Source: Nitrospirota bacterium
GTDB lineage: Bacteria; Nitrospirota; Nitrospiria; SBBL01; JAADHI01
Reading direction: 5' to 3'
Assembly: GCA_029261155.1 (NCBI GenBank)
Contig: JAJDBW010000041.1
Coordinates: 1 to 63,398 of the forward strand
DNA length: 63,398 bases
Every line of letters begins with the position of its first letter. Positions within the stretch are counted from its first letter, which is position 1. A program made the translations under genes and the position numbers. Below the pieces are notes generated by a model. The model worked only from the letters and a program-made list of their open reading frames with translations, did no database searches and was not told the origin of the DNA. This document shows, piece by piece, positions 36,068 to 43,234 of this stretch.

Positions 36068-36793
36068 TTACTCCTTCTGCCCAAATCCAGTGTCCACGCG
36101 GACCCGGCCTTCGCCGATGACTTCAGCGAGTACAATTTTTTTCGAATCGAGATTCATCACCTTGATCAATTCGCCATGCAAACCGTCTTCCGCCGCTTTT
36201 CCCAGCGTGCTCATCTGAAAGCCTTTCGCTTCCAGGAGAATGGTAATCCGGTCGCCGCGGACAATCATCGGCGCAGCTTCGACCCAATCCATCCGAATCG
36301 GAGCCCCACTTTTTACAGAGCGGATCATCCTTTTCCCGATCAGGTCTTTCATCTCGGTTTCGAAAGTTTGGCCTTTCTTTCGAAACCGAATGTCTTTAAT
36401 TTCCAGGTCTTCGGCAGCGATCACCTGATGACGCTTGAGCGCCGTCTTGGTGACCACGACGGCTTGAATACGCGCAACGTCCACCGTGACCCACTGCACA
36501 AAGTTTTTGCCTTCGGCCCCGCGCATCGTCAAAATAAAGACCACCCTACCCATCAATCGTCTCGGATTGGAAGGACGAATCTGAAGGACCGTTCCAGGAA
36601 GAAGTTGTGCTTGCCCGTTCATGGGCCTGATCTGTCCAATTTCGATAGTGTGAAGATCGATCGATAGCCGCTCGGCCACTTCGCGACGGAGATCCTCCGA
36701 AATCGGGTCATCTGCGCGCGGCGCAGCCCAAGAATGACCCGCCACAAGGACGAAAGAAAAACAAAGAAGCCCTATGAGTAGAATGTATCTCAT
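36068..36793 (-). CDS. flgA: P-ring assembly chaperone FlgA
   Basis: 241 residues with a signal peptide (LLIGLLCFSFVLVAGHSWA). A C-terminal SAF-like FlgA domain contains VVTKTALKRHQVIAAEDLE near residue 110, DLIGKRMIRSVKSGAPIRM near 146 and GDRITILLEAKGFQMS near 175. Helps FlgI assemble in the periplasm. Immediately upstream of flgH. Confidence 0.92.
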   Translation of the reverse strand: MRYILLIGLLCFSFVLVAGHSWAAPRADDPISEDLRREVAERLSIDLHTIEIGQIRPMNGQAQLLPGTVLQIRPSNPRRLMGRVVFILTMRGAEGKNFVQWVTVDVARIQAVVVTKTALKRHQVIAAEDLEIKDIRFRKKGQTFETEMKDLIGKRMIRSVKSGAPIRMDWVEAAPMIVRGDRITILLEAKGFQMSTLGKAAEDGLHGELIKVMNLDSKKIVLAEVIGEGRVRVDTGFGQKE

Positions 36794-36797
36794 CCGC

Positions 36798-37583
36798 TTA
36801 TCGCTTTAAACTATTCGCGACGGCCATCATGTCGTCGGCAGTTTGAATCGCTTTCGAATTCAGTTCGTAGGCCCTTTGGGCCACGATCATATTCACCATC
36901 TCTTCGGCAATATTGACGTTCGATCCTTCCAAAGACCCTTGAAGTAGGGTTCCAAAACCATCCAGTCCCGGCGCACCTGTGGCGGGCGTGCCGGAGGCGG
37001 CGGTTTCCTGAAACAAATTCTTTCCCATGCTGGTAAGACCCGAAGGATTCGTAAATCGCGCCAATTCGATGGTCCCGTTCTGCGTCGGCGTGCCGCTCCC
37101 CGGTGTGAGCACGAAGACATCGCCATCCGGGTCGATGGTCACCGATAAGGCATCGGAAGGGATCGTGATATCGGGCAGAATGGGATAACCTTCCGGCGTA
37201 ACCATGTTCCCTTCGCTATCCAGCTTAAAAGCCCCGGTTCGCGTATAGGCCACCGATCCATCCGGCAGGGTCACCTGAAAGAAGCCTTCGCCTTCGACGG
37301 CCAGATCGAATGCATTTTGTGTTTCCTGAAAAGCACCTTGCTTAAAGGTCCGATGCACAGAAACCGCCCGCACACCCGAGCCGAGTTGAATGCCCACAGG
37401 CGTCGTTCCGACTTCTGTGGTCGTGCCTGGCGACTTTAAGGTTTGATAAAGCAGATCTTGAAAATCCCAGGCGCTCTTTTTAAACCCGATCGTAGACACG
37501 TTGGCCAGATTGTTCGCAATGACTTCCACTGACAATTGTTGTGCCGCCAAACCCGTACTGGCAACCGATAATGCCCGCATCAT
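36798..37583 (-). CDS. flgG: Flagellar distal rod protein FlgG
   Basis: 261 residues, the standard length. N-terminal MRALSVASTGLAAQQLSVEV with NNLANVSTIGFKKSAWDFQD, central YTRTGAFKLDSEGNMVTPEG, and C-terminal VNIAEEMVNMIVAQRAYELN identify FlgG. It makes the distal rod. Between flgF and flgA. Confidence 0.96.
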   Translation of the reverse strand: MMRALSVASTGLAAQQLSVEVIANNLANVSTIGFKKSAWDFQDLLYQTLKSPGTTTEVGTTPVGIQLGSGVRAVSVHRTFKQGAFQETQNAFDLAVEGEGFFQVTLPDGSVAYTRTGAFKLDSEGNMVTPEGYPILPDITIPSDALSVTIDPDGDVFVLTPGSGTPTQNGTIELARFTNPSGLTSMGKNLFQETAASGTPATGAPGLDGFGTLLQGSLEGSNVNIAEEMVNMIVAQRAYELNSKAIQTADDMMAVANSLKR

Positions 37584-37658
37584 AAGCCGTCCTCCTCAAC
37601 CCCAGGTGACGCCGCCCTGTTCATCCTTTTTCGATTAAATGAAGATGGGGGCGTTTCC

Positions 37659-38411
37659 TTAAACTTCTGCAATTTCATTCGCCGCTTTCCCAGCAATCTC
37701 GTCTGCCGTTTGAATTGCCTTTTGCGCCGCCTCGTAGAGACGCATCACTTCAATCATGGCCACCATCTCTTCAACGGGATTGACATTGGAGGCCTCCAGC
37801 GCACCTTGCAAGAGACGTCCACCCTCGACGGGTGTCGCTGCCCCCGATGCGGCTTCGAAGAGGTTACCGCCGACCTTCTTAAGAGACTGGGGATCCGCAA
37901 AACCGTAGACGGTCAGCAGATCGATTTCCACGGGTGCAGCGCCGGGCTCAATGCCGCGAACCAAGATTGTACCGTTGGTGTCGATAATCACCGCGCCTTC
38001 GGGCAAAGAAATTGGCCCGCCCGCGCCTTGCACCGGATGCCCCCCCATAGAAAGTAGTCCTTCCGCATTCAAAGAAAATTGCCCGTTTCGCGTATAGCGC
38101 GTGCCTTGAGGCGTTTCCACGGCAAAAAAACCTTCGCCTTCAATGGCCACATCCAGGGGCTCACCCGTGGTACGGATCGCGCCCGGCGTCAAATCGGTGA
38201 TACTCCCCCGCAAGGTTCCAAAAGTGGTCGAGGTGTCCTGTGTACCCGCCAAAGGCATCGCAAAGACATCGGTCGTCGGTACCATCCCCTCAAAAACAGG
38301 CACATCCTTTTTAAAACCCGTGGTCCCAACATTCGCCAAATTGTTTGTAATCATTTGCATCCGTTTTTCTTGCGCCAACGCGCCCGATAAAACAGGATAA
38401 ACGGCATCCAT
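37659..38411 (-). CDS. flgF: Flagellar proximal rod protein FlgF
   Basis: About 250 residues, paralogous to FlgG: MITNNLANVGTTGFKKDVP near residue 20, GTRYTRNGQFSLNAEGLLS near 100 and VNPVEEMVAMIEVMRLYEA near the end. I start at ATG 38411 (GAGGT six nt upstream), where the conserved MDAVYPVLSGALAQEKR begins, and not 14 codons earlier. First gene of the flgF-fliW operon. Confidence 0.92.
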   Translation of the reverse strand: MDAVYPVLSGALAQEKRMQMITNNLANVGTTGFKKDVPVFEGMVPTTDVFAMPLAGTQDTSTTFGTLRGSITDLTPGAIRTTGEPLDVAIEGEGFFAVETPQGTRYTRNGQFSLNAEGLLSMGGHPVQGAGGPISLPEGAVIIDTNGTILVRGIEPGAAPVEIDLLTVYGFADPQSLKKVGGNLFEAASGAATPVEGGRLLQGALEASNVNPVEEMVAMIEVMRLYEAAQKAIQTADEIAGKAANEIAEV

Positions 38412-38456
38412 ACGCACACCTCGATAACGTGATGACTCTAAGGACAAGACCAATAC

Positions 38457-38472
38457 GCAAGTTCTATACCAA
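38457..38472 (-). promoter_or_regulatory. Sigma-54 promoter candidate of the flgF-fliW operon
   Basis: Minus strand TTGGTATAGAACTTGC has the invariant GG and GC ten nt apart and the TTGC element. The -24 box is TGGTAT instead of TGGCAC. It lies 46 nt upstream of the chosen flgF start. Weaker than the pseB promoter but in the expected place. Confidence 0.5.
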
Positions 38473-38679
38473 TAACATTCTCGGCTTTATAAGGGCTTAA
38501 ATCCGATAAGAAGTCGATAAAAACCGACTTCCCGGTTGATTTTGCCTTGCCGACCGGCAAAATATTCCCATCCACCGTTAAGACCTTGACAGGGCCAGCT
38601 GATTTCGGTTTGAATGAAACCATTCGTAGCGATGCGCATATTCACCGAAATTGCTATAGACCGATGTGGAGAAAAAACA

Positions 38680-39687
38680 ATGACTCAACAAGACAATACG
38701 ACCCAAACAGCCACCTTTGCGGGCGGCTGTTTCTGGTGCATGGAAGGCCCTTTTAAAGATATAGAGGGGGTACTAAGGGTTGTTTCGGGCTACATCGGTG
38801 GGACGGAAGCGGAGGCCAACTACGAATCGGTTTGTTCCGGAAAAACGGGACACATCGAAGCCGTTCAAATTAGTTATGACCCCAAGCGAGTTGAGTACGA
38901 GACCTTGATTGACACCTATTGGCGACAGATTGATCCCACAGATGACGGCGGGGCCTTTGCCGACCGCGGCAGCCAATATCAAACGGCCATCTTCTATCAT
39001 GACGAATCGCAAAAAAAAGCCGCACTCGCTTCAAAAGAACGACTGGAACAGAGTGGAAAGTTTGACCGCCCGATCGCAACGGTAATTCTCGAAGCCACGC
39101 CCTTCTATCCGGCGGAAGACTATCATCAAGGCTATTCCGAAAAAAATCCGACGCATTATCAAAGCTATCGCAGCGGTTCGGGACGCAAGGCCTTTATCGA
39201 AAAAACCTGGAGCGATCAAAACGAGACGGCGGTATCCGCTTCTCAATTTAAAAAACCGGAAAAGGCGGAATTAAAATCGAAGCTTAAGCCTCTTCAATAC
39301 AAGGTCACACAAGAAGACGGGACAGAACCTCCCTTTCAAAACGAATATTGGGACAACAAGGCGGAAGGCCTCTATGTCGATATTGTCTCGGGCGAAGCCC
39401 TCTTCAGCTCTCGCGAAAAATACGATTCAAAAACCGGCTGGCCAAGCTTTTTCAAAGCCATCGAATCAGATGGCATCGTCGAAAAACAAGATAAGGCGCT
39501 CTTTATGACAAGAACGGAAGTGAGAAGCAAGCAAGGCGATTCTCACCTCGGCCACCTCTTCGACGACGGCCCCGAACCCACGGGCCTGCGATATTGCATC
39601 AATTCGGCTTCGCTGCGATTCATCCCGAAAGAAGAGCTGGACAAGGAAGGCTATGGAAAGTACCTGGCCTTGTTCGAGGACCAGTGA
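38680..39687 (+). CDS. msrAB: MsrA-MsrB fusion methionine sulfoxide reductase
   Basis: About 335 residues repairing both stereoisomers of methionine sulfoxide. MsrA domain first: catalytic Cys in [17 protein letters not shown] near residue 12, then [13 protein letters not shown] near 145. MsrB domain from about residue 205: [52 protein letters not shown] with the catalytic Cys, and SASLRFIP. The MsrB zinc cysteine pairs are absent. I start at 38680 (GGAG eight nt upstream); an earlier ATG at 38614 lacks support. No signal peptide, so cytoplasmic. Confidence 0.94.
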   Translation: MTQQDNTTQTATFAGGCFWCMEGPFKDIEGVLRVVSGYIGGTEAEANYESVCSGKTGHIEAVQISYDPKRVEYETLIDTYWRQIDPTDDGGAFADRGSQYQTAIFYHDESQKKAALASKERLEQSGKFDRPIATVILEATPFYPAEDYHQGYSEKNPTHYQSYRSGSGRKAFIEKTWSDQNETAVSASQFKKPEKAELKSKLKPLQYKVTQEDGTEPPFQNEYWDNKAEGLYVDIVSGEALFSSREKYDSKTGWPSFFKAIESDGIVEKQDKALFMTRTEVRSKQGDSHLGHLFDDGPEPTGLRYCINSASLRFIPKEELDKEGYGKYLALFEDQ

Positions 39688-40078
39688 TATTAAAACGAAA
39701 AATGTCTTAAATCCTTTAACTGCTTTTTGACAGATCGCTCAATCCGGAAAAGTTGGGCCATGCATTTCGGCGGTGTTCCAGACATCCCACATTGGATACA
39801 GGAATCATTGACCCCGTTATAAAATCACAATCTCTGCTTCCCCTCTTTTCTTTCAAATGACCATCTACCTGCAGGATCTCCTAGCACGACCCCTTTATCT
39901 TGGATACGGAAAAAGCGCAAGTTTTCTTTTTCTTAGTAAACGAAGATCTTTGTTTGAAAAATTTCCTTTATTGCCCAGCATCCCCTTTCCCGGACGATTT
40001 TCCCTGCTATACTAAAGCGTGTAACACATCCCCCAAACGCTCTATGAAAACCCGCCCACCACAAAGGAGAATACCCAA
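39688..40078. other. Intergenic gap with one promoter-like element
   Basis: About 390 nt with no gene I can support. An extended -10 element, TGCTATACT, lies at 40005-40013, 66 nt before the next start codon, without a clear -35. It probably drives the small gene at 40079. Confidence 0.4.
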
Positions 40079-40345
40079 ATGAAGGTCACCTTTGCTAAAA
40101 GGAGTAATACAGTCTACCCCGGATATATGACTGTCGACGGCTATTGTATCAATCTCGACAAGGAAGTCATTCAATCCCTAAAAGAGGTCACCCAAGTCGG
40201 CGAAAACCAGCAATTTCTGTCCCTTGTATTAAACAAGGTCGCAACCAATAACTATCTCCGTGAAATGGTAAATAAAAATTTCGCAAAAGAACCCAATCCT
40301 CCGGCCTTCGTTTTAAGACTCAGAAACAGTATCAACAATCTATAA
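40079..40345 (+). CDS. Small protein of unknown function
   Basis: 88 residues, predicted mixed alpha/beta, no signal peptide or membrane segment. AAGGAG lies about ten nt before the ATG and an extended -10 promoter element lies upstream, so expression is plausible. The segment INLDKEVIQSLKEVTQVGEN followed by a Phe-Leu-Leu-Val repeat could be a short helix-turn unit. I do not recognise a family. It stands alone between msrAB and cspA. Confidence 0.6.
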   Translation: MKVTFAKRSNTVYPGYMTVDGYCINLDKEVIQSLKEVTQVGENQQFLSLVLNKVATNNYLREMVNKNFAKEPNPPAFVLRLRNSINNL

Positions 40346-40543
40346 GGGAAAGGCTCCCTTTAATTAACAATAATCCATTCCTCAAAAGATAGTAAGATTC
40401 AGTACGATATTTTTCATCTGGAATTATTGGATACATCAAAATCCACTTCGTTCTGTCATTTTATCGACGAAAACTTAGTGTCGACGAGCTTGTGCTATGC
40501 CACGACTTTCAGTTCCTTAAAATGAATAAAATCGATAATACGC

Positions 40544-40583
40544 AAAAAAATACCCCGACTGAAAAATCAGACGGGGTATTTTT
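40544..40583. terminator. Bidirectional intrinsic terminator after cspA
   Basis: A 12-bp stem (ATACCCCG and CTGA on the left arm, with a single A-A mismatch) closed by an AAAA loop. It is flanked by seven A on the left and five T on the right, so it can stop transcription from both directions. It lies 20 nt after the cspA stop on the minus strand. Confidence 0.88.
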
Positions 40584-40602
40584 AAATCGATAAAATCCTA
40601 AC

Positions 40603-40806
40603 TTAAGAAACTTTACGGACGTTGATGGCTTGCGGGCCTTTTTGGCCTTGGGTCTCTTCGAATTCGACTTCATCGCCCTCATCGAGGGACTTGTAGCCTT
40701 CTCCGGCAATCGCGGTGTGGTGGACGAAAAGATCGTCTCCACCTTCGCGGGTGATAAATCCAAAACCTTTGCTTCCGTTAAACCATTTTACTGTTCCTGT
40801 ACTCAC
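40603..40806 (-). CDS. cspA: Cold shock protein (CspA family)
   Basis: 67-residue single cold shock domain. RNP1 is [14 protein letters not shown]2 is DLFVHHTAI, and the N-terminal GTVKWFN is standard. Binds single-stranded RNA and DNA and melts RNA structure. It starts with GTG, with AGGAG nine nt upstream. A leader of about 140 nt with a terminator-like hairpin separates it from its promoter, suggesting post-transcriptional control, as for E. coli cspA. Confidence 0.95.
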   Translation of the reverse strand: MSTGTVKWFNGSKGFGFITREGGDDLFVHHTAIAGEGYKSLDEGDEVEFEETQGQKGPQAINVRKVS

Positions 40807-40872
40807 TGTTTAGTTCTCCTGGTATGTTATCAGCGTGATGCTGACGAAATGTCCAAAGTTTCTTCAATCAGC

Positions 40873-40910
40873 AAAAAAAAAAGCTGCAGCACATTAAAAA
40901 GCACCGCAGC
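40873..40910 (-). promoter_or_regulatory. Terminator-like hairpin inside the cspA leader
   Basis: On the minus strand a 10-bp stem (GCTGCGGTGC with GTGCTGCAGC, three G-U pairs) with an 8-nt loop is followed by ten T. It lies downstream of the promoter at 40956-40984 and about 65 nt before the cspA start. It could therefore act as a transcription attenuator that cold or a cold-shock protein relieves. The mechanism is inferred. Confidence 0.6.
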
Positions 40911-40955
40911 CGATATATACTTTTTTTTGTTCACTTTCTACTCTGGACCTGTTCT

Positions 40956-40984
40956 TTTATACCACATCCATTCTTAAATTTCAA
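40956..40984 (-). promoter_or_regulatory. Sigma-70 promoter of cspA
   Basis: TTGAAA, 17 nt, TATAAA on the minus strand, five of six matches at each box and ideal spacing. Predicted start near 40949. The transposon target duplication begins eight bp upstream of this promoter's -35 (40992), so the insertion removed any upstream element but left the core promoter intact. Confidence 0.75.
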
Positions 40985-40991
40985 TCGCATA

Positions 40992-40999
40992 AAAAACCG
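40992..40999. repeat. Left copy of 8-bp target site duplication
   Basis: AAAAACCG directly outside the left terminal repeat, identical to 44139-44146. An 8-bp duplication is in the 8-9 bp range known for IS1-family elements. Confidence 0.88.
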
Positions 41000-41017
41000 G
41001 GTACTGGTAAAGTTTGA
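41000..41017 (+). repeat. Left terminal inverted repeat
   Basis: GGTACTGGTAAAGTTTGA, which matches the reverse complement of 44121-44138 at 17 of 18 positions (only position 10 differs). It begins GGT, like the ends of IS1-family elements. Confidence 0.88.
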
Positions 41018-41029
41018 AAGTGAGGGGGA

Positions 41030-41057
41030 TTGCAAAAAAGAAGTACACATGTAATAA
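41030..41057 (+). promoter_or_regulatory. Promoter candidate of the first cargo gene
   Basis: TTGCAA, 16 nt, TAATAA. The predicted start falls on or next to the ATG at 41064, and there is no Shine-Dalgarno. The transcript would be leaderless. Confidence 0.45.
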
Positions 41058-41063
41058 TCTTAC

Positions 41064-41318
41064 ATGCCTACCCGCCAAAGCAAAAAGAAAGACTTTAGCC
41101 AGATTGCCCTTGAGGTAGTCGAAGCCGCCACGAAGTCTGAGCTAAAGCCCTCCAAGGAACCCACCAAGAATCCCATCAAAGAAAAGAACCCTGCCGCCGT
41201 TGCCCTTGGCAAGCTTGGGGCAAGCAAGGGAGGCATTGCCAGAGCACAGAAGCTTTCCGCAGAGAAAAGAAAAGAAATTGCTCAGAAGGCCGCTAAAGCG
41301 CGGTGGAAAACCAAATAG
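41064..41318 (+). CDS. Small basic Lys/Ala-rich cargo protein
   Basis: 84 residues, strongly basic. An N-terminal polar part with repeated Lys and Pro is followed by a conserved-looking C-terminal unit, NPAAVALGKLGASKGGIARA and KLSAEKRKEIAQKAAKARW. This GGxARAxxLSxxxRxxIAxxAAxARW pattern is a short module common in small mobile-element and chromosomal proteins of unknown role. The charge suggests nucleic-acid binding. First gene inside the transposon. Confidence 0.7.
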   Translation: MPTRQSKKKDFSQIALEVVEAATKSELKPSKEPTKNPIKEKNPAAVALGKLGASKGGIARAQKLSAEKRKEIAQKAAKARWKTK

Positions 41319-41394
41319 CATTCCCTATTTACGTTAACGTCAATAACGTCACCCCCCCCCTCGCACCTTGGTACTATAGTCGCAATAACGCCTA

Positions 41395-41423
41395 TTGACT
41401 CCTGGTTATCGTAAGAGTACAAT
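41395..41423 (+). promoter_or_regulatory. Sigma-70 promoter of the second cargo gene
   Basis: TTGACT, 17 nt, TACAAT: five of six matches at both boxes with ideal spacing, 35 nt before the ATG at 41458. A palindrome ACGTTAACGT and a further AACGT repeat lie upstream at about 41332-41349 and may be an operator. Confidence 0.7.
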
Positions 41424-41457
41424 CTTATCTATACTCAACCATAAGAGGGAAATCGTT

Positions 41458-41961
41458 ATGTCTGACAGGCCGGAAATCGATGCTTTAATCCAAGCCGCAA
41501 AAGCAGCAGAAGTTTTAATTGAAGGTCTGCAAGCGGAGAAAAAAACGATTGAAGATAAGATTCAATCTCTCTCTGCGGTAATAAACGCTCGCGATGTTTA
41601 TTGTGGCGGGGCAATTTCAGAAAGAAGCCCGTCAACAAAAAAAGACCCTGTAAAATTAAAATCACCTAGCCTTGATATAAAAAAGCGGGTTCCAAAAGGC
41701 GAAATTGAATGGAACATCAACAAGGTTTTGAGTGGAAATCAGGGGTATGACGAACATACCTTGCGACAGCTTATCAATGAAAAATTTTCGACAAATTATC
41801 AGAGATCCGCTGTCAATACCGTGCTAAATAGATTAAAAAATATTAAATACGAAAAGGAAGGAAGTATTTGGAAAATGATTGATCCAGTCAAAGACATCTC
41901 AACTAATGTGAATGGAGACTCAAAGAATGAAGGACTAAAAAGCCCCTCAGCTAGAAGCTGA
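41458..41961 (+). CDS. Cargo protein: N-terminal coiled coil, C-terminal winged-helix-like region
   Basis: 167 residues. Residues 5-45 form a heptad-like helix (EIDALIQAAKAAEVLIEGL). A linker with many Lys, Pro and Ser follows, and from about residue 80 there is a compact domain (GYDEHTLRQLINEKFSTNYQ, then SAVNTVLNRLKNIKYEKEG) that looks like a winged helix ending in the wing GSIWKM. Possible DNA-binding regulator. AGAGGG eight nt before ATG 41458 supports this start over one 21 codons upstream. Its last codons overlap the terminator hairpin at 41941-41969. Family unknown. Confidence 0.7.
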   Translation: MSDRPEIDALIQAAKAAEVLIEGLQAEKKTIEDKIQSLSAVINARDVYCGGAISERSPSTKKDPVKLKSPSLDIKKRVPKGEIEWNINKVLSGNQGYDEHTLRQLINEKFSTNYQRSAVNTVLNRLKNIKYEKEGSIWKMIDPVKDISTNVNGDSKNEGLKSPSARS

Positions 41962-41969
41962 GGGGCTTT
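41941..41969 (+). terminator. Intrinsic terminator-like hairpin overlapping a stop codon
   Basis: A perfect 11-bp stem (AGCCCCTCAGC / GCTGAGGGGCT) with a 5-nt loop and then TTTC. The left arm and loop encode the last residues of the preceding gene. The T-run is short, so readthrough into the tRNA-like genes that begin 19 nt later is possible, and no separate promoter fits in that gap. Confidence 0.65.
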
Positions 41970-41987
41970 CAATATCTAGGCTTTTTG

Positions 41988-42093
41988 GAGCCGGTGACCG
42001 AGCGGTTAAGGACCAGGGTCAGCAACCCTTGGACAATCATGTAAGCTTTGACGGGCAACCATGATTGCGCGGGTTCAAATCCCGCCCGGCTCT
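41988..42093 (+). tRNA. Atypical class-II tRNA-like gene 1, Ser-type body, 38-nt variable region
   Basis: A 7-bp acceptor stem (GAGCCGG / CCGGCTC), T8, a Ser-like D arm with GCGG loop, and a perfect T arm (GCGGG-TTCAAAT-CCCGC) make a cloverleaf. Odd points: the D stem has an A-A mismatch, and the anticodon stem (CAGGG / CCCTT) ends in C-T. The 7-nt anticodon loop TCAGCAA has C where U33 is nearly universal, reading AGC at 34-36. The variable region is 38 nt with a perfect 8-bp stem (CAATCATG / CATGATTG) and an 18-nt loop. The discriminator is T followed by CCC, so no encoded CCA. One more pair (G41987-T42093) would give an 8-bp acceptor. It may be degenerate, a decoy, or a novel tRNA. Confidence 0.65.
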
Positions 42094-42106
42094 CCCTTGC
42101 TTGAAC

Positions 42107-42193
42107 GTGGGTGTGGTGAAACTGGTAAACACAGCGATCTAGAAAATCGCCGCCTGGGGTCAGGCTTTGCGGGTTCGAGTCCCGCCACCCACA
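42107..42193 (+). tRNA. Atypical class-II tRNA-like gene 2, Leu-type body, anticodon AGA
   Basis: A well-formed 87-nt cloverleaf: 7-bp acceptor (GTGGGTG / CACCCAC), T8, Leu-style D arm (GTG-11 nt-CAC with GG in the loop), 5-bp anticodon stem (GCGAT / ATCGC), variable arm GCCTG-GGGT-CAGGC, T arm GCGGG-TTCGAGT-CCCGC, discriminator A73, no encoded CCA. The loop CTAGAAA has a normal U33 and gives anticodon AGA, which would read the Ser codon UCU. But the D arm and A73 are leucine-type, and Ser tRNAs normally have G73. A34 in a Ser box is itself rare in bacteria. It follows the first gene by 13 nt. Confidence 0.75.
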
Positions 42194-42196
42194 TTC

Positions 42197-42231
42197 ATGC
42201 AACGCTATGATAATGCCATCGTTGCGTTTTC
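42197..42231 (+). terminator. Hairpin after the tRNA-like pair
   Basis: An 8-bp stem (ATGCAACG with CGTTGCGT, one G-U), 15-nt loop, then TTTC. It starts four nt after the second tRNA-like gene and could end the transcript or guide 3' processing. Confidence 0.45.
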
Positions 42232-42310
42232 ATCCTACCATAGCGTTTCATGATAATCAAGTATAGCTTTAAGCTTTTATTAAGGCATTTTAAATTATGT
42301 GTAATTTTAC

Positions 42311-42339
42311 TTGACTATGCTTGCCCGCGCAAGTATAAT
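42311..42339 (+). promoter_or_regulatory. Consensus promoter of the transposase gene
   Basis: TTGACT, exactly 17 nt, TATAAT. This is nearly perfect for sigma-70. Seven nt after the -10 lies the ATG at 42346, so the mRNA is expected to begin at or within two nt of the start codon. There is no Shine-Dalgarno. Confidence 0.8.
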
Positions 42340-42345
42340 ATGATT

Positions 42346-43176
42346 ATGAATAAGCTAAACACAAAACAACGCGCACAAATTATTTCGATACTCGTAGAAG
42401 GTGTTGGCATTAATAGCACGGCCCGGATTACAGGAGTTTCTAAGCCAACTATACTTAAACTCTTGGCCGATTTAGGAAAAGCCTGTGCGAAATATCAGGA
42501 TGAGCATCTAATAAACTTGCCTTGCAGGCGTATTCAGGCTGATGAGGTCTGGTCATTCTGTTATGCAAAAGATAAGAACCTGCCAGAAGCATTACAAGGA
42601 AAATTCGGCTTTGGTTCTGTGTGGACGTGGACGGCACTTTGTTCAGATACGAAATTAATAGCTTCTTGGTTTGTCGGTAGCCGCGATGCTGAATGTGGTT
42701 CTAAATTCATGAATGATCTTGCGGGCAGGTTATCCAATAGGGTTCAATTGACCACTGATGGCTATTCAGTGTACCTAGAGGCCGTTGAGGGTGCCTTCGG
42801 TGCAGACATTGATTACTCGATGTTAATCAAGCTTTACAACAACCCGCCGACAGGAAATGAAACCCGATATAGTCCTAGTGAATGTTGTGGCATAAAAAAG
42901 AAAAAAGTTACCGGCAATCCTGATCTAAAACACGTTTCGACGAGTTATACGGAACGGCAAAATTTGACCATGAGAATGAGCATGAGACGGTTTACTCGAC
43001 TAACAAACGCCCATTCAAAGAAGATCGAAAACCACATCCATGCGATTGCGCTTTATTTTATGTACTATAATTTCGCTCGGATTCATTCAAGTCTAAGGGT
43101 TACACCGGCAATGGAAGCGGGTATATCAGACCATGTATGGGATTTGGAGGAAATAATTAACCTATTGAATAAATAG
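42346..43176 (+). CDS. IS1-family DDE transposase
   Basis: 276 residues from the ATG at 42346. An N-terminal helix-turn-helix (RAQIISILVEGVGINSTARI then GVSKPTILKLLADLG) is followed by the InsB-type catalytic core: first Asp in QADEVWSFCYAKDK near residue 66, second in LTTDGYSVYLEAVEG near 140, Glu in TSYTERQNLTMRMSMRRFTR near 206. The ending SSLRVTPAMEAGISDHVWDL is seen in longer single-frame IS1 relatives. No programmed frameshift is needed, unlike classical IS1. It catalyses movement of the 41000-44138 unit. The leaderless promoter and lack of Shine-Dalgarno would keep levels low. Confidence 0.92.
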   Translation: MNKLNTKQRAQIISILVEGVGINSTARITGVSKPTILKLLADLGKACAKYQDEHLINLPCRRIQADEVWSFCYAKDKNLPEALQGKFGFGSVWTWTALCSDTKLIASWFVGSRDAECGSKFMNDLAGRLSNRVQLTTDGYSVYLEAVEGAFGADIDYSMLIKLYNNPPTGNETRYSPSECCGIKKKKVTGNPDLKHVSTSYTERQNLTMRMSMRRFTRLTNAHSKKIENHIHAIALYFMYYNFARIHSSLRVTPAMEAGISDHVWDLEEIINLLNK

Positions 43177-43234
43177 ATCTGATATATTAGTATCATGACG
43201 TACTCTCCCACCCTTTAATAAGGGGGCTTAAATC

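Noticed and set aside
38438-38623. Short minus-strand frame upstream of flgF
   Set aside because: It covers the sigma-54 promoter region, has no Shine-Dalgarno and shows no recognisable domain.
41351-41360. Run of nine C as a phase-variation tract
   Set aside because: It is between genes, upstream of a normal promoter, and changes in its length would not alter a reading frame.
41987-42093. tRNA-Sec interpretation of tRNA-like gene 1 because an 8-bp acceptor stem is possible
   Set aside because: The anticodon loop does not give UCA in the anticodon position, the D stem is only two pairs, and the T stem is a normal 5 bp. No selenoprotein genes are nearby.
41969-42202. Minus-strand frame with peptides such as RAGFEPAQS
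   Set aside because: It is the antisense translation of the two tRNA-like genes. The peptide is the familiar artefact of reading a T arm backwards.
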